From Thamnidium elegans (taxonomy: Eukaryota; Mucoromycota; Mucoromycetes; Mucorales; Mucoraceae), in the NCBI GenBank assembly GCA_025201345.1, contig JAIXMG010000007.1:1264327-1328326 (forward strand): DNA of 64,000 bases. The letters are read 5' to 3'. Made by a program: the position numbers and the translations under genes. Numbering within the stretch: the first letter of the stretch is position 1; the number at the start of each line of letters is the position of its first letter. This document shows, in pieces, positions 48,939 through 61,286 of the stretch. The notes beneath the pieces were generated by a model, which worked only from the letters and a program-made list of their open reading frames with translations, was not told the origin of the DNA and did not search any database.

Positions 48939-51900
48939 ATGGATTTTAGTGTTTTATCTCGATACGATGATATACTTGCGAGCTACTTTGTTGACAGTTT
49001 ATATCTTTGGTATGATACCCTTCGAATGAATGGTGACTTTGTTGGAACAACTGCAGATAAAAATGAAACTGTAAACAGGTTACGACAACATATAATAGGA
49101 GAGAGCTTTACCAACAAAGCAGTAAAAGACGCGGCAGAGAGTTTTTTAACGTAATTTTTTTTTTTTTTTTTGCTTTCTATTGTATACACGAATAATTTCT
49201 TTGTATGCGTATTTTTTTTTTTTAGATTGCCTTATTTTAAAGAATTCGTTCAAGATTTAACACTAAAGCAAGTGACTGAATTCACTCAACATATGAAACG
49301 ATACTTATTCATGTACAGACCTAATGCCGGTTTTGAAGTAGGTTCAACTTCTCGATATACAGGAAAACCAGAAGCTTGTCTTTTAGCAACAAAGGAATGG
49401 AAAGCGGGGGAACAAGTGACATGTTGTTTGGGTTCGATCGCTGCTCTTAGTGAACAAGATGACCTAAAATTAAAGAGTGAAGGAAGAGATTTTAGTGTAA
49501 TGGTTTCAACTAGAAAAAAGTGTTCCTGTCTTTTTTTAGGTCCTGCTCGATTTATGAATGTAAGTGTTGGATATATATTTCATACATAAAATATTAATAT
49601 TCGTTGTTGTTAGCATGATTGTGATTCCAATTGTGAGGTAATATATAACTCTCCCTTTTTATTATTATTATTATTATTTTCGTTTTAACATGATGAATTA
49701 GTTTATTTTAATAGGTCAAAATGCAATTACATTTAGAATACAAAAAGATATTCGGATAGGTGAAGAAATGACAGTGTTTTATGCTGAGCATTATTTTGGT
49801 GAAAACAATTGTGAATGTCTATGTTCCTCTTGTGAGATGTAAGTGACATAATATACTATAGTAATCTTCCCCCCCTCACTCCTCAATTTTCATTGTAGAA
49901 AAAAACAGGGACACTTTTCAGCTTCTGATGAAAATACAATGACTGATACTTCAGATTCAGATATTACGATTGATGAAAATGCAACAAGAAGAAGCGGTCG
50001 TAAACGAAAAGATATTAGCTATAAAGGTATGCATATATTTTTTTTTTACTAGCAATCAAAACTATTTTTTTTTTTTACGAGTTAAAAAAAAAAAAAAAAA
50101 AAAAAAACGCTAGATTATTATGTACCAGAGCAAGTGAAAAAAAGTAGGTCTGATCCAACATTACCACTTAAAAATATTACAAATAATATTACACCACCAG
50201 TTATAATGCAAAAGAAGCAGTTATTTTGTGATAAAGGTAAATCTCTCCTATAAAGAAAAACGGAATTTTAATCCCTCTCCCCCCCCCCTCTTTTTTTTTT
50301 CTTTATTTATTTGTGTGTAACATAGATTTAGATCCTCTTCGCCCACGTAGCGATAGTTTAGATGATTTGTCTATATTTCACGATTGGATCGATAATTTAT
50401 CAGAGATATCAGACGATGATGAACCAGAACAAGTCATTCCAAAATGCTGTTCTCAAGCAAAAGAGTACTGTACTGCCAGAACGAGGGAAAGACCTGATTT
50501 ATGTGGTAGATGTAATCGTCATTATCAAATTTATGGACTGTTATGGCCAATGCGAAAAATAAGGAAACCAAACGGAAGATCTAAAAAACCAAAAGAATCT
50601 AGTAAAAATATTTCGTTATCGGCACAACCTAGATTACCTGTACAATTAACATTACCACCATCACCACCCGTGTCAGCTATACTGACTACATCACCTGTAC
50701 GTCCCTTCGTGAATATGTCATCCATAAAACCGGTATATCCAATGCATGTCATGCCACCAATACATGCACAACCACCCGTATATACGGAGACATCAATACA
50801 TACACCCTCATTCATACATCCCATACAATCTACGTCTGCCGTACTATCTAATGTACAGTATACACCTACCGTACGATCTAAACATTCTTCAAAGGCTACA
50901 AAATTAATCATGCCGCGTCCACCCAAAGTATTACAACCAGAAGCTACTGCGTTCAGCGAACCTCTTATTATTTCTACATGGCCCTTGGATAAATCTATAC
51001 CAAAAATGCATACAAACAATCTATCGGTGAAACAAAAGAAACGAGAACGAGCATTAGCATTTAAATTGAAACGAGAGCTTTATCCACGCAATAAAGAACC
51101 TTATAAACTTGTTGGACTCGATGCGGAATTAAAAGAAAAACAAGAACGGTTAGGTGGTTTGCAACTTGAAAATATTTATCTTTTGGATTTAAGAAATAGG
51201 TTAAAGAGAATTGTTTCTCATCGGTGTGTTGTGGTGGACACAAGTAGTTTGCCGTTACTGGAAATTGGAAGGCCTGAACAGAGAACTTATGATGAGCAGA
51301 GGACGTGTGACGACGACGACGACGACGACGACGACCAAAGAACGGATGATGAACAGAGACCAGATGAGCTGGATAGGCATATAGAGGACAACCGTGTGGA
51401 TTTAGTTGATACGGATGAAACTGCTGTACTGCGTAAACCCTTACTGAACATGACCAAGGTTGAACCTAGTTTTGAATATGTTTCTTTTCACAACCAATCA
51501 ATTGACGATGGAGCAACAGAGCACGCTAATATGACTAAAGATACAACGGTACAACATGCTAATGTGGTTGAAGAGACGATGGTACAACACTATGACATGG
51601 TTAAAGATACACAGATTATACCAATTGAAAAAGGTTCGTTCGTGGAAAAGGATATTGTCGTAAAGCGAGAACACACGGACGCAGTTGAGCTGACGCAACG
51701 ACCTTCACAAAACTATGTTTTCGTGCACCATCAAAAACAATTCACTACAGATAAACCAAACCAAGACGATACATACCACCCTCTTGACACTTCAAAGAAC
51801 GCGAAAATTACACCTAATCTACATGAGCATATTGAAAAGGGGGTACCGGACAAAATAGTTTTCCGCTGCTCCCAAGAAACGCCAAATTTTATAGAACACA

Positions 51901-52346
51901 GGCAGGTTAAACAAGAACCAGAAGAAGTAACGGTTGATACATGTACTCAATTAGAAGCTACTATTACCTATTCTCCACCATTATCACAATCACCGTCGCC
52001 ACCTTCTCGATCTCCATCTTCTTCACCATCACCACAACAGCAATCACCGATGAAAGTATCTTTTATCTTGCAGCCAACGAACGAATCACCAGGAGTACAA
52101 CAATGCGTATACATTAACAAACCTACAAAATTAAAAGCTCGTAAAAAGTCAGCACGAAAGGGATGTCCTATTGCTCCACCCAGTAAAGAACCTTTTGAAT
52201 TGAAACAAAATGTAACTCGTTCAAAGTTTCGTGATGCACCTCCACCAAGAACTATTCCGGCCGTCCCTTCAAAAGAGTCCACTAGACAGGATTCGACCAA
52301 TTCAACTATAGGTCCATTTGTTCCAATTGAACCAAATAATTGTTAA
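48939..52346 (+). CDS. set9: histone H4 lysine-20 methyltransferase Set9 (SUV4-20/KMT5)
   Basis: Seven exons: 48939-49150, 49226-49559, 49614-49637, 49702-49838, 49899-50026, 50114-50236, 50326-52346; 992 residues. The N-terminal helical region opens SRYDDILASYFVDSLYLWYD. The SET core has CLGSIAALSEQD, FSVMVSTRKKCSCLFLGPAR, NHDCDSNCEF (S-adenosylmethionine pocket), EEMTVFYAEHYF and the post-SET cluster NCECLCSSCE. A 24-nt exon encodes HDCDSNCE. A fungal Set9-specific cysteine cluster (CCSQAKEYC ... CGRCNRHYQIYGLLWP) follows near residue 370. The long C-terminal tail is disordered, with Pro-rich, poly-Asp and repeated TKDTTVQH-like segments. It should methylate H4K20 and act in DNA-damage checkpoint signalling, as in S. 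pombe. Confidence 0.93.
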
Positions 52347-53224
52347 GACATATATCCCCCCCCCCACACACACACACACCTTCCCCCCCCCCTTTTTTTT
52401 TATTATTATTAATATTACCTTATTTCGTAGATAGTAATAAAAACTTGTTTCAACCTATCAGCAAATGTAATGCGGATATGATTTATGTGGTACAAAATTA
52501 ATCTTGATTTTTAATTATCACATAGTTTATGTTGCAACAACAACAAAAAAATGTATCCTATTCATGACAACAACTATATGAAACAATTAAGCTGCGAACG
52601 TCCTATATAGTGAAATATAGTGTATTACGTACTCTTACAAGATTTTTTTTTTATAATTATCAAAATAATATATTTTTTTATACAGCCGGTTTTCTTTCAA
52701 AAAGACATTAGAACACCCAGTGATGTTTTAGCGCGGGATTAGTTATACCTTTTTATATACTCTTACCGCTAATAATAAGTCCCTATCTTTGAGGCTGATA
52801 TTATAGTGAGCAGATATTTTGAATAGCAAAGTTTTTCATCATGATTGGTATGTGATTTGTTTAGCTCTTTTGGTTCCGTGTGAATCTGTAACTACTTTTT
52901 TGAATTTATAAAATTATAAAATTAACCAATCCGAACATAAGAATAGTTCTCAAACTATCCGTATCCTCTCTTACGGGAGGGAAAACAAAAAGACTCCCGG
53001 GGGATCATGCTGATTTGGGTTTCTATTGCACTTCGCCTGGAAATCGATATCTTACCGACAGGAACTAAAGAGAGAAAAGCAGAAAGATGAAGTTGGTATA
53101 CAAATTTTAAATATTCTATTTAGCGAAAAATTTGAATTTTTTTTAAAAAAAAAAGACTTTATTCAATAAAGTGTATTTTCCTCTTGGTTTTACAAAGTAA
53201 AAAAAAAAAAAAGTGCTAGCGTGT
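52347..53224. other. intergenic
   Basis: C-run, CA-repeat and T-run cluster directly after set9 (52357-52400). T8A10 tract at 53137-53154. No gene seen. Confidence 0.5.
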
Positions 53225-53902
53225 TTAAGCCCATACAGCAGAGCTATCAACGCCCTTCGCCTTACCCTCTTGATAGGTCTTACTTAATTCATAATATTGT
53301 TCCTTAATTAATTTGACACGTTGCTTAAATTCGTTCACTTTAGATGATTCCAAGGTATCGACGACATCAGCGACAGAACGAGAAGTAAAGAAATGGTTAT
53401 CTCGATTATACAATGGTCTGTTTTTCAAAGTCTCTTCTGTATCCCCGGGGGCCTTGACTCGATATACTTCTTCCAAAATTTGGATATCGTATGGAATAGC
53501 AAACTCATCTCTTGAGTCTTGATAGGTAAACAAATAATAAAATTCGTTGAAACCAGCCCAAGTGATGGCACTCAAACATAGAGAACATGGCTCGTGTGTT
53601 GCGTAAAATACACAGTCTTTAGGACTTGGTCTTGATTCCTTTGGAATCTGAGTAAAGAATTCCTGAATACAATTAGTTTCTCCATGTAACAATGGTGACA
53701 CTTGCTCATTGTTGGTAGATGCATGTACTAACTCGAGTGTGTCTTTTTTGAATATAGCAGCACCAAAGAGTTTAGAGCCGGAAGATACGCCTTTAGCAGT
53801 TAATGGAATAATTTTGTTAACAGTAGTATCAAGAAGTGTATTGACTAAATCTTCTGGCTTGTGCTTTGATTTTTCAAAGTTGAGTGTCTTGCTACTATCC
53901 AT
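53225..53902 (-). CDS. cytidine/guanine-deaminase-fold zinc protein
   Basis: Single exon, 225 residues. The zinc-dependent deaminase motifs are present: HGETNCIQEF (His ligand and catalytic Glu, about residues 73-82) and THEPCSLCLSAITWAGF (two Cys ligands, about 105-120). These match the CMP/dCMP deaminase superfamily, in the subgroup with cytosine, guanine and tRNA-adenosine deaminases. The helical C-terminal extension (RVKLIKEQYYELSKTYQEGK) is not part of the core. The natural substrate cannot be assigned. Start ATG at 53902, preceded by A-rich leader sequence on the coding strand. Confidence 0.82.
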   Translation of the reverse strand: MDSSKTLNFEKSKHKPEDLVNTLLDTTVNKIIPLTAKGVSSGSKLFGAAIFKKDTLELVHASTNNEQVSPLLHGETNCIQEFFTQIPKESRPSPKDCVFYATHEPCSLCLSAITWAGFNEFYYLFTYQDSRDEFAIPYDIQILEEVYRVKAPGDTEETLKNRPLYNRDNHFFTSRSVADVVDTLESSKVNEFKQRVKLIKEQYYELSKTYQEGKAKGVDSSAVWA

Positions 53903-54882
53903 TTTTTTTTTTTATGTGGTAATAAATTCACGGAAAAAAAAAAAAGATAAAGAAGGTGAATATATATTCATTAAAGAGTTTCTTTTTTTTTTTTTAATTC
54001 TAAAAGGTAATGTGTTTAATCTAAAATATAGTTGGTATATAAATATCAATTGAATAAGTATACCATATATAATTACTAGTTTTTATCTTTTTTAGCTTTG
54101 GTACGTAAAGTCACACTAGGCGAATTATACCAAGTATATTTCATTAGCTTCTACAGATTTTCCAAGGTATCTATGGGGATGAACATTACACGAGTACTAA
54201 AATTGACCAATTATATGAGCTTATTTATACAACCACCATGATCGACCGACTTGATTTCATTTATTATCGAAATTAAAAAATTAAAAAAGGTATGCCTGAA
54301 GTCATATATTTATATATATATATATATATTTTTTTAAAAAAAAAGGGTAGTTAAATGAAGTACCCTTGCTATTTTTTAAACGATGGTTTTTCGGTAGGGT
54401 TTATAATTTTATATAATGAATTTAGTGCTTAACAAAAAAGAACTGTCAGTTTCCTCTTTTCTTTCTTTCTTTTCTTTTTTTTTTTTTTGTTTTGTTTGGA
54501 TAATGGTCGATACACAACATTATGTAATGAGTACTACATACTCACTTACTTTCTGATTTTACTGAAGTTAAAAGATGCACTGGTGAAAAAAGATTAAGAT
54601 CGGAACCAGGCCGCGGCAAAAATTCTATAAACAAAATGTTTCACGGTCTTTCGGGTTGGGAAAGGGGGGTGTTGACCCCAAAGTAAAATCATCCCATATC
54701 AGTTGGGGGAAAAAAAAAAAAGTCGGCGGAGGAGGAAAAAAAAGAAAAGAGCTTTACATGTTCGGAGCATGTTGCAGAGTCGTCGTACCTGCGATAAAAG
54801 TTGGTAATATATGTTAACTATCTCAATGTTTAGTTATAAAAAAAAAAAATTTAAATAATGCGCGATATCTTGTTTAATATAA
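53903..54882. other. intergenic crossing into the left palindrome arm
   Basis: AT-rich with no gene. The inverted duplication becomes visible from about 54268. Contains T7A9 at 54329-54344 and a GC-richer patch near 54605-54680. Confidence 0.5.
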
Positions 54883-55103
54883 ACTGTGTTCAAGCAGATA
54901 TTTTTTCCCAGTGAAGACAAGATCAAACAAATATTTAACGACTATATTGAGGAAGTTAAACGAGTCATTCCTGCTGAAGAATTGTGTGTACTTGAGTGAG
55001 GGGGATGGTTGGGAAAATATATGCAAGTTTCTTGAAAAAGAGGTCCCCCCCCAAGTACCTATCCTAGAACCAACTCTACAAGTGAATTTGAGCAGTACTT
55101 CTT
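54883..55103 (+). pseudogene. sulfotransferase-family C-terminal remnant (left arm)
   Basis: Three short frames in succession read IFNDYIEEVKRVIPAEELCV, then EGDGWENICKFLEKEVP, then VPYPRTNSTSEFEQYFL. Together they resemble the C-terminal part of fungal P-loop sulfotransferase-like proteins (Sulfotransfer_4 type: VIPAERLLVFEVKEGWEPL...). Two frame changes separate them, one at the run of eight C (55045-55052). The N-terminal part with the nucleotide-binding loop is absent upstream. It is a decayed gene fragment, or a fragment with sequencing indels. Confidence 0.55.
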
Positions 55104-55231
55104 AAAAGGTGAGAGACCTAAGGAATCCGGCTTCATTAGCCCCACTTTATCATCCTTCCCTCTTATATGGAAAGTAAAAAACTTTATTTTGTGGTATATA
55201 ATATTTTTTTTTATGCAAAAAAATAAATAAA

Positions 55232-55972
55232 TTATTCAACAAATCCTGGTTTGAATACATTCATTTGAACTCTATCCTTATTAACAGGTTTTTTTTCTAC
55301 AGGTCCAAACCTGGAAGGAGGCCATAAAATATATGTTACTTTTGCACTAATCAAACCAATAGGTACCTGAAAAAAAAAAGGCATTAATATGCGTCTATTT
55401 CTTTTTTTTTAAAAAAAATAAATAAAAATAATTACCGTTCCAAATGCGTTACTATCTCTTGAATGAAAAGCTTCATCACCTTCTACCCAAGCGTGTCCTG
55501 CAGGAATGGGTACAGCTTCATCCTTACGTAACGGCTTTACTGTATCACCCGGTAAAGCAATAATTCTCTTGATAATAAGAAGTTTAGGATCGACCGGTGA
55601 CCTAATAAACCTATTAGTTTTATACCGTAAAAAAAAAAGGATAGTATTTTATTTTATTTTATTTTTTTTACGTTAGGGTCACAACTTGACCTCGGTCAAA
55701 TTTATGGTCAGTAGTTGACCATTTATTCAATAATACAATATCTTTTCTCATCAAGTTTGAATCAGGGTTAAACGTAGGCTATTGAAGTTTTATTAATATC
55801 GCGTATACCCCTTTTTCCTCAAAAAAAAAAAAAAAAATACCTGCATAGAGCGACCACTAACGGTAGCATAACTATACCCATGGTCTACAAAGAATATAGC
55901 AACAGGTACCCAAGTTAAAGCGGTAATAACAGATGCGGTATACGGATTGCCTTTCAATTTAGAAAAGATCAT
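55232..55972 (-). CDS. imp2: mitochondrial inner membrane protease subunit 2 (left arm, intact)
   Basis: Four exons: 55841-55972, 55672-55778, 55436-55601, 55232-55366; 179 residues, in frame. It is a signal-peptidase-type serine/lysine protease that trims presequences of proteins sorted to the mitochondrial intermembrane space. A single N-terminal membrane segment ([20 protein letters not shown]) precedes the catalytic serine in SGRSMQPTFNP; the catalytic lysine lies in [13 protein letters not shown]. The tail [13 protein letters not shown] is typical of Imp2 rather than Imp1. The third exon could begin at 55610 instead, adding three residues. The mirrored copy at 62289-63028 is frameshifted. 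Confidence 0.9.
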
Positions 55973-56112
55973 TATGACAAGACGAAAAGGAATAACGATA
56001 AGCCACCATTGTACCCTAGTTTTGCAGTTTCAGTTCCGCCCTGGTTGACCTAGGTTTAGAAGAGAGGTATTTTTTTTTCTTTTTTATATTTTTTTTAACA
56101 TTGTTATACATT

Positions 56113-56973
56113 ATGTCATTTATTTTACGTCCTTGTTCAAAGACTTTTGTCGCTTGTTCTACTCAGATTATCAAGGTATATAATGAAAAAGAGACATGTA
56201 AAAAAAAAAAAAAAAAAATAGATAGAAATAGTTGACAGGTTTATATATATGCGATATATTTTAGAGACAAGCTCATAAGAAGGCTAATATTCAAGTCAAG
56301 TTGAACCAATTCGTTGAAGGTGTTGGACTTCAAGGTAAATAATATATATTAAAACGCGTTCTAGTTGGGATACTAATAAATAAATTCCTAGGTGAAACTG
56401 TTGCTGTCAGACGTAAGATATAGAAAGTTGTGATTAAAATCCTAAAATAAGTAACCCTTATATTTGTGTGTGTGTGTGTGTATATAGCTGGATTGATGCG
56501 TAATATCTTGTACCCTGCTGGTAAAGCTACTTATATTGATAAGAGAGAGCCTATTGTTGAACAAGGATTATCATCAGGACAAAATGAAAAATTAGACGCC
56601 GAGAAATTATTGGTATATAATATTATATAACTTTGTATTTTTTTTTTAAAAAAAAAAATAACAACTAATATATATTGGTTAGACACAACAAGCAAACATG
56701 GAAAAGAAAAAGGAATTATTGGGTCATTTAGAAGGAGTCCGTGAACTCAAGTTTAACAGAGCAATCGTGCCGAATAGTGATCATACATTCGGATCAGTGA
56801 CGGCTGAAGATTTGATCAGTAAATTAAAGGAGGAATTCGGTTTGGATGTAGACAAGTCTACTATTGAATTCAAGTCCGAGGGTGGTCGTATCAAGTCATT
56901 AGGTAGTCATCAAGTTTTGGTTCAAATTGGTCAAGAAACTGCCGAAATTAACGTGGTTGTTAACCCAGTATAA
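56113..56973 (+). CDS. mitochondrial ribosomal protein bL9m (left arm)
   Basis: Five exons: 56113-56175, 56265-56334, 56392-56412, 56488-56612, 56683-56973; 189 residues. After a short basic/hydroxylated mitochondrial presequence come KANIQVKLNQFVEGVGLQGE and PGLMRNILYPAGKATYIDK, the bL9 N-domain. A long connecting helix and the C-terminal rRNA-binding domain follow (EDLISKLKEEFGLDVDKSTI ... LGSHQVLVQI). It should be a large-subunit mitoribosome protein. The third exon is only 21 nt. It is divergently transcribed from imp2, with the start codons 140 bp apart. Confidence 0.88.
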
Positions 56974-57978
56974 AGAAAAAAAAAACACCAAGAGAAAAAA
57001 AGGCATTCTTTTTTTTTTTTTTGATAATAAAAGAACTATTCGTTTTAAACATCTCTGTTCGTTATATATTTTAGTGAACTATAATAAAAAGCTTGGGTAA
57101 AAGAAAAAACCTTTCGTTGTTTATAGCTCGTGATCTCTACCAGAAACCCTGTAGCACATGGGATATATATGCAACATATGAAATAAACGTGAGTAACAGG
57201 CACGCGACTGCATGAAAAAAAAAAAATATACTACCAAAAAACAAAAAGAAGCTTTTGAATAATTACAAAGTGTGCAAGTATATAACTTGGCTTTATCAAA
57301 ATCTATTACAGCATAACAACTTGTATGATCCATATTTATTTATTTATTTTAGCACATTTTCGTATACTGGCGTTTACTTGATATGTACTGCCAGTAAAAT
57401 CTTCAAGAACATACACGAATTTGCGTTACAGAAAAAAAAAAGAAAAAAGAAGAGAAAAAGAAACTACACGATATTTTTTTTTTTAAAAAAAAAAGAAACA
57501 CGCACCCACACACACACTCTCTCTCTCTCTTTCTCTACAATGTTGTCATTATGTATGCGTCACAGCTGATGATCCTGCTTTTATCTTGTATTATAAAGTA
57601 ACACGATAAGATTTTTATGTGGGTCTAATGCCCCTAATAAGAACTTTTCTGGGATAAAGTTGATCGATCTTCCCCCAATATTTTTCTGTTGAAGAATAGA
57701 TATAATAAAATACAGGTTAGTTGTTTGAAAACATGTAGTTTAGTCTCGTTATAATGATATACGATTTAAAATAAAACAGTTGTTAGATGTGAAAAAATAA
57801 TAATACAGAAACCGCCGTTTCTTTTTTTACTGTATAAAGTATATATAATTTTCTCCTTATTTATTATAAAAAAAAAACACTCCTTTTTATATCTTCATAT
57901 AAATATAACTCTTTTTTCTCTTCTCTTGCTTTTTTTTTTTTTTTTTCTTTGGTTACTTTCTTTTCCGTACCTAAAATT
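56974..57978. other. intergenic, left arm
   Basis: No convincing gene. A 70-codon minus frame (57121-57333) is rich in Phe/Cys without a family. Contains T11A10 (57474-57494), a CA/CT microsatellite (57500-57535) and a long T run before the LRR gene. Confidence 0.5.
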
Positions 57979-59138
57979 ATGGGAGCTGTGAGTAGTAAGA
58001 ATAAGAAGACTTTCGGATCAAAGATATTTGGTTATACAACCTCAATAAAAGCATCAGTATATATTAAAGAAGAAAAAGAAGATGCTTTATTATTTAAACC
58101 TTTCCTATATGGACTTGGTATGATTCAACATTCGTTATCACAACTATCGATTGCAGATACTTCTAGTAGAACAGATTCTGGATTTTTGTTATACGAAAAG
58201 GATGGACAGTTATGGAAGGATTTAGCTTATATAGACCAAACATATTATCAAGATGATACAGACATGGCAACAGTTGTAAAACAACCACAACCCGAAATTA
58301 TTTACGGACCTAGTATACCATTTCATTTTAATGAAATTTCGATTGTATGTACATCATTTCATGATATCAACTTGTCAAAAAGAGGGTTTGGTACGATTAG
58401 TTCGAATATAGGATTATTAAGTATGATTAAAAGACTCGACCTGTAACGTATGAAATCAAGTATAGATTATTATCAATCATATTTAACTCTTTTTTTTTTT
58501 TTTTTTTTTTTTATATCATTTAGATCATTTAATCATTTACAAGAATTACCACAAGAGATTGGATACTTGCAACAATTAGAGTATCTAACAGTATCACATA
58601 ATCGATTACAATCCATACCAGATTCTATCTGTCATTTATCTCGTTTAACAGAATTTAATATCTCACATAATCAACTACAACAATTGACACCTTATTTGTG
58701 TCAACTAAGTAAATTGCAAGTACTAAACTTGAGTCATAATCAGTTAAAAGAAATGACAGTGATATCAATTCAAAGTAGTTTAACCCAACTGGACCTTTCT
58801 TATAACCCTATCTCCATCTTGCCAGCCGAGATAACACAACTGCCGTATTTACGCCGACTTCGGTTAGAAGGATGCCCACTTGCGACTTCACTTGATCATT
58901 TTTCATCTATCCATAACCCTCCTAGTTTATTAGAAATTTGCGCTAGACAAGTAGTGAAAGAAAAGAAAAATACTGAAAAGTTGACACACGAGTTGATAAA
59001 TTATATATCAAATTATAAAGTATGTAGTTATTGTCAAGGACCTTACATTGACTTGTATGTATCTAGAGGACGTTGGATTGATAGAAATGATGTTTGGGTT
59101 CCGTTAGAATATCGGCTTTGTTCGGCACATTGGTCAGA
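57979..59138 (+). CDS. leucine-rich-repeat protein, 3' end lost at palindrome centre (left copy)
   Basis: Exons 57979-58442 and 58524 onward. The N-terminus MGAVSSKNKK fits an N-myristoylation site, suggesting membrane attachment. After a roughly 150-residue unique region, exon 2 holds about five LRRs of 23 residues (SFNHLQELPQEIGYLQQLEY, LTVSHNRLQSIPDSICHLSR, and so on). A short cysteine motif follows (VCSYCQGPYIDLYVSRGRWI). Coding sequence runs on to CSAHWSD, across the 18-nt spacer, and then meets the inverted arm, so everything after 59138 is antisense and the true C-terminus is missing. I place the start at the MGAVSS methionine rather than 57949. Confidence 0.82.
59121..59138. other. 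palindrome centre (spacer)
   Basis: This 18-nt unique spacer lies between ATCGGCTTTG and CAAAGCCGAT. On the left strand it continues the LRR reading frame (CSAHWSD), so it belongs to the original gene. The flanking 10-nt inverted sequence could be the original short repeat at which the fold-back started. Confidence 0.8.
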
Positions 59139-60280
59139 CAAAGCCGATATTCTAACGGAACCCAAACATCATTTCTATCAATCCAACGTCCTCTAGATAC
59201 ATACAAGTCAATGTAAGGTCCTTGACAATAACTACATACTTTATAATTTGATATATAATTTATCAACTCGTGTGTCAACTTTTCAGTATTTTTCTTTTCT
59301 TTCACTACTTGTCTAGCGCAAATTTCTAATAAACTAGGAGGGTTATGGATAGATGAAAAATGATCAAGTGAAGTCGCAAGTGGGCATCCTTCTAACCGAA
59401 GTCGGCGTAAATACGGCAGTTGTGTTATCTCGGCTGGCAAGATGGAGATAGGGTTATAAGAAAGGTCCAGTTGGGTTAAACTACTTTGAATTGATATCAC
59501 TGTCATTTCTTTTAACTGATTATGACTCAAGTTTAGTACTTGCAATTTACTTAGTTGACACAAATAAGGTGTCAATTGTTGTAGTTGATTATGTGAGATA
59601 TTAAATTCTGTTAAACGAGATAAATGACAGATAGAATCTGGTATGGATTGTAATCGATTATGTGATACTGTTAGATACTCTAATTGTTGCAAGTATCCAA
59701 TCTCTTGTGGTAATTCTTGTAAATGATTAAATGATCTAAATGATATAAAAAAAAAAAAAAAAAAAAAAAGAGTTAAATATGATTGATAATAATCTATACT
59801 TGATTTCATACGTTACAGGTCGAGTCTTTTAATCATACTTAATAATCCTATATTCGAACTAATCGTACCAAACCCTCTTTTTGACAAGTTGATATCATGA
59901 AATGATGTACATACAATCGAAATTTCATTAAAATGAAATGGTATACTAGGTCCGTAAATAATTTCGGGTTGTGGTTGTTTTACAACTGTTGCCATGTCTG
60001 TATCATCTTGATAATATGTTTGGTCTATATAAGCTAAATCCTTCCATAACTGTCCATCCTTTTCGTATAACAAAAATCCAGAATCTGTTCTACTAGAAGT
60101 ATCTGCAATCGATAGTTGTGATAACGAATGTTGAATCATACCAAGTCCATATAGGAAAGGTTTAAATAATAAAGCATCTTCTTTTTCTTCTTTAATATAT
60201 ACTGATGCTTTTATTGAGGTTGTATAACCAAATATCTTTGATCCGAAAGTCTTCTTATTCTTACTACTCACAGCTCCCAT
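59139..60280 (-). pseudogene. leucine-rich-repeat protein, truncated mirror copy (right arm)
   Basis: Reverse-strand copy of the left LRR gene: exon 1 60280-59817, exon 2 59735 downward. The protein matches the left copy residue for residue up to VWVPLEYRLC and then enters the spacer in the antisense sense (LTNVPNK). It also lacks the real C-terminus. Confidence 0.85.
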
Positions 60281-61286
60281 AATTTTAGGTACGGAAAAGA
60301 AAGTAACCAAAGAAAAAAAAAAAAAAAAAGCAAGAGAAGAGAAAAAAGAGTTATATTTATATGAAGATATAAAAAGGAGTGTTTTTTTTTTATAATAAAT
60401 AAGGAGAAAATTATATATACTTTATACAGTAAAAAAAGAAACGGCGGTTTCTGTATTATTATTTTTTCACATCTAACAACTGTTTTATTTTAAATCGTAT
60501 ATCATTATAACGAGACTAAACTACATGTTTTCAAACAACTAACCTGTATTTTATTATATCTATTCTTCAACAGAAAAATATTGGGGGAAGATCGATCAAC
60601 TTTATCCCAGAAAAGTTCTTATTAGGGGCATTAGACCCACATAAAAATCTTATCGTGTTACTTTATAATACAAGATAAAAGCAGGATCATCAGCTGTGAC
60701 GCATACATAATGACAACATTGTAGAGAAAGAGAGAGAGAGAGTGTGTGTGTGGGTGCGTGTTTCTTTTTTTTTTAAAAAAAAAAATATCGTGTAGTTTCT
60801 TTTTCTCTTCTTTTTTCTTTTTTTTTTCTGTAACGCAAATTCGTGTATGTTCTTGAAGATTTTACTGGCAGTACATATCAAGTAAACGCCAGTATACGAA
60901 AAATGTGCTAAAATAAATAAATAAATATGGATCATACAAGTTGTTATGCTGTAATAGATTTTGATAAAGCCAAGTTATATACTTGCACACTTTGTAATTA
61001 TTCAAAAGCTTCTTTTTGTTTTTTGGTAGTATATTTTTTTTTTTTCATGCAGTCGCGTGCCTGTTACTCACGTTTATTTCATATGTTGCATATATATCCC
61101 ATGTGCTACAGGGTTTCTGGTAGAGATCACGAGCTATAAACAACGAAAGGTTTTTTCTTTTACCCAAGCTTTTTATTATAGTTCACTAAAATATATAACG
61201 AACAGAGATGTTTAAAACGAATAGTTCTTTTATTATCAAAAAAAAAAAAAAGAATGCCTTTTTTTCTCTTGGTGTTTTTTTTTTCT
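60281..61286. other. intergenic, right arm
   Basis: Mirror of 56974-57978, with one-base differences in A/T runs (for example near 60898). No gene seen. Confidence 0.5.

Noticed and set aside
57121..57333. 70-codon frame (mirrored at 60927-61139)
   Set aside because: Rich in Phe/Cys/Tyr over a T-rich region, with no recognised domain; its presence in both arms is only the palindrome.
59063..59196. The 248-residue LRR frames running across the centre as full proteins
   Set aside because: Their last residues are antisense of the opposite arm, so they are not genuine C-termini.
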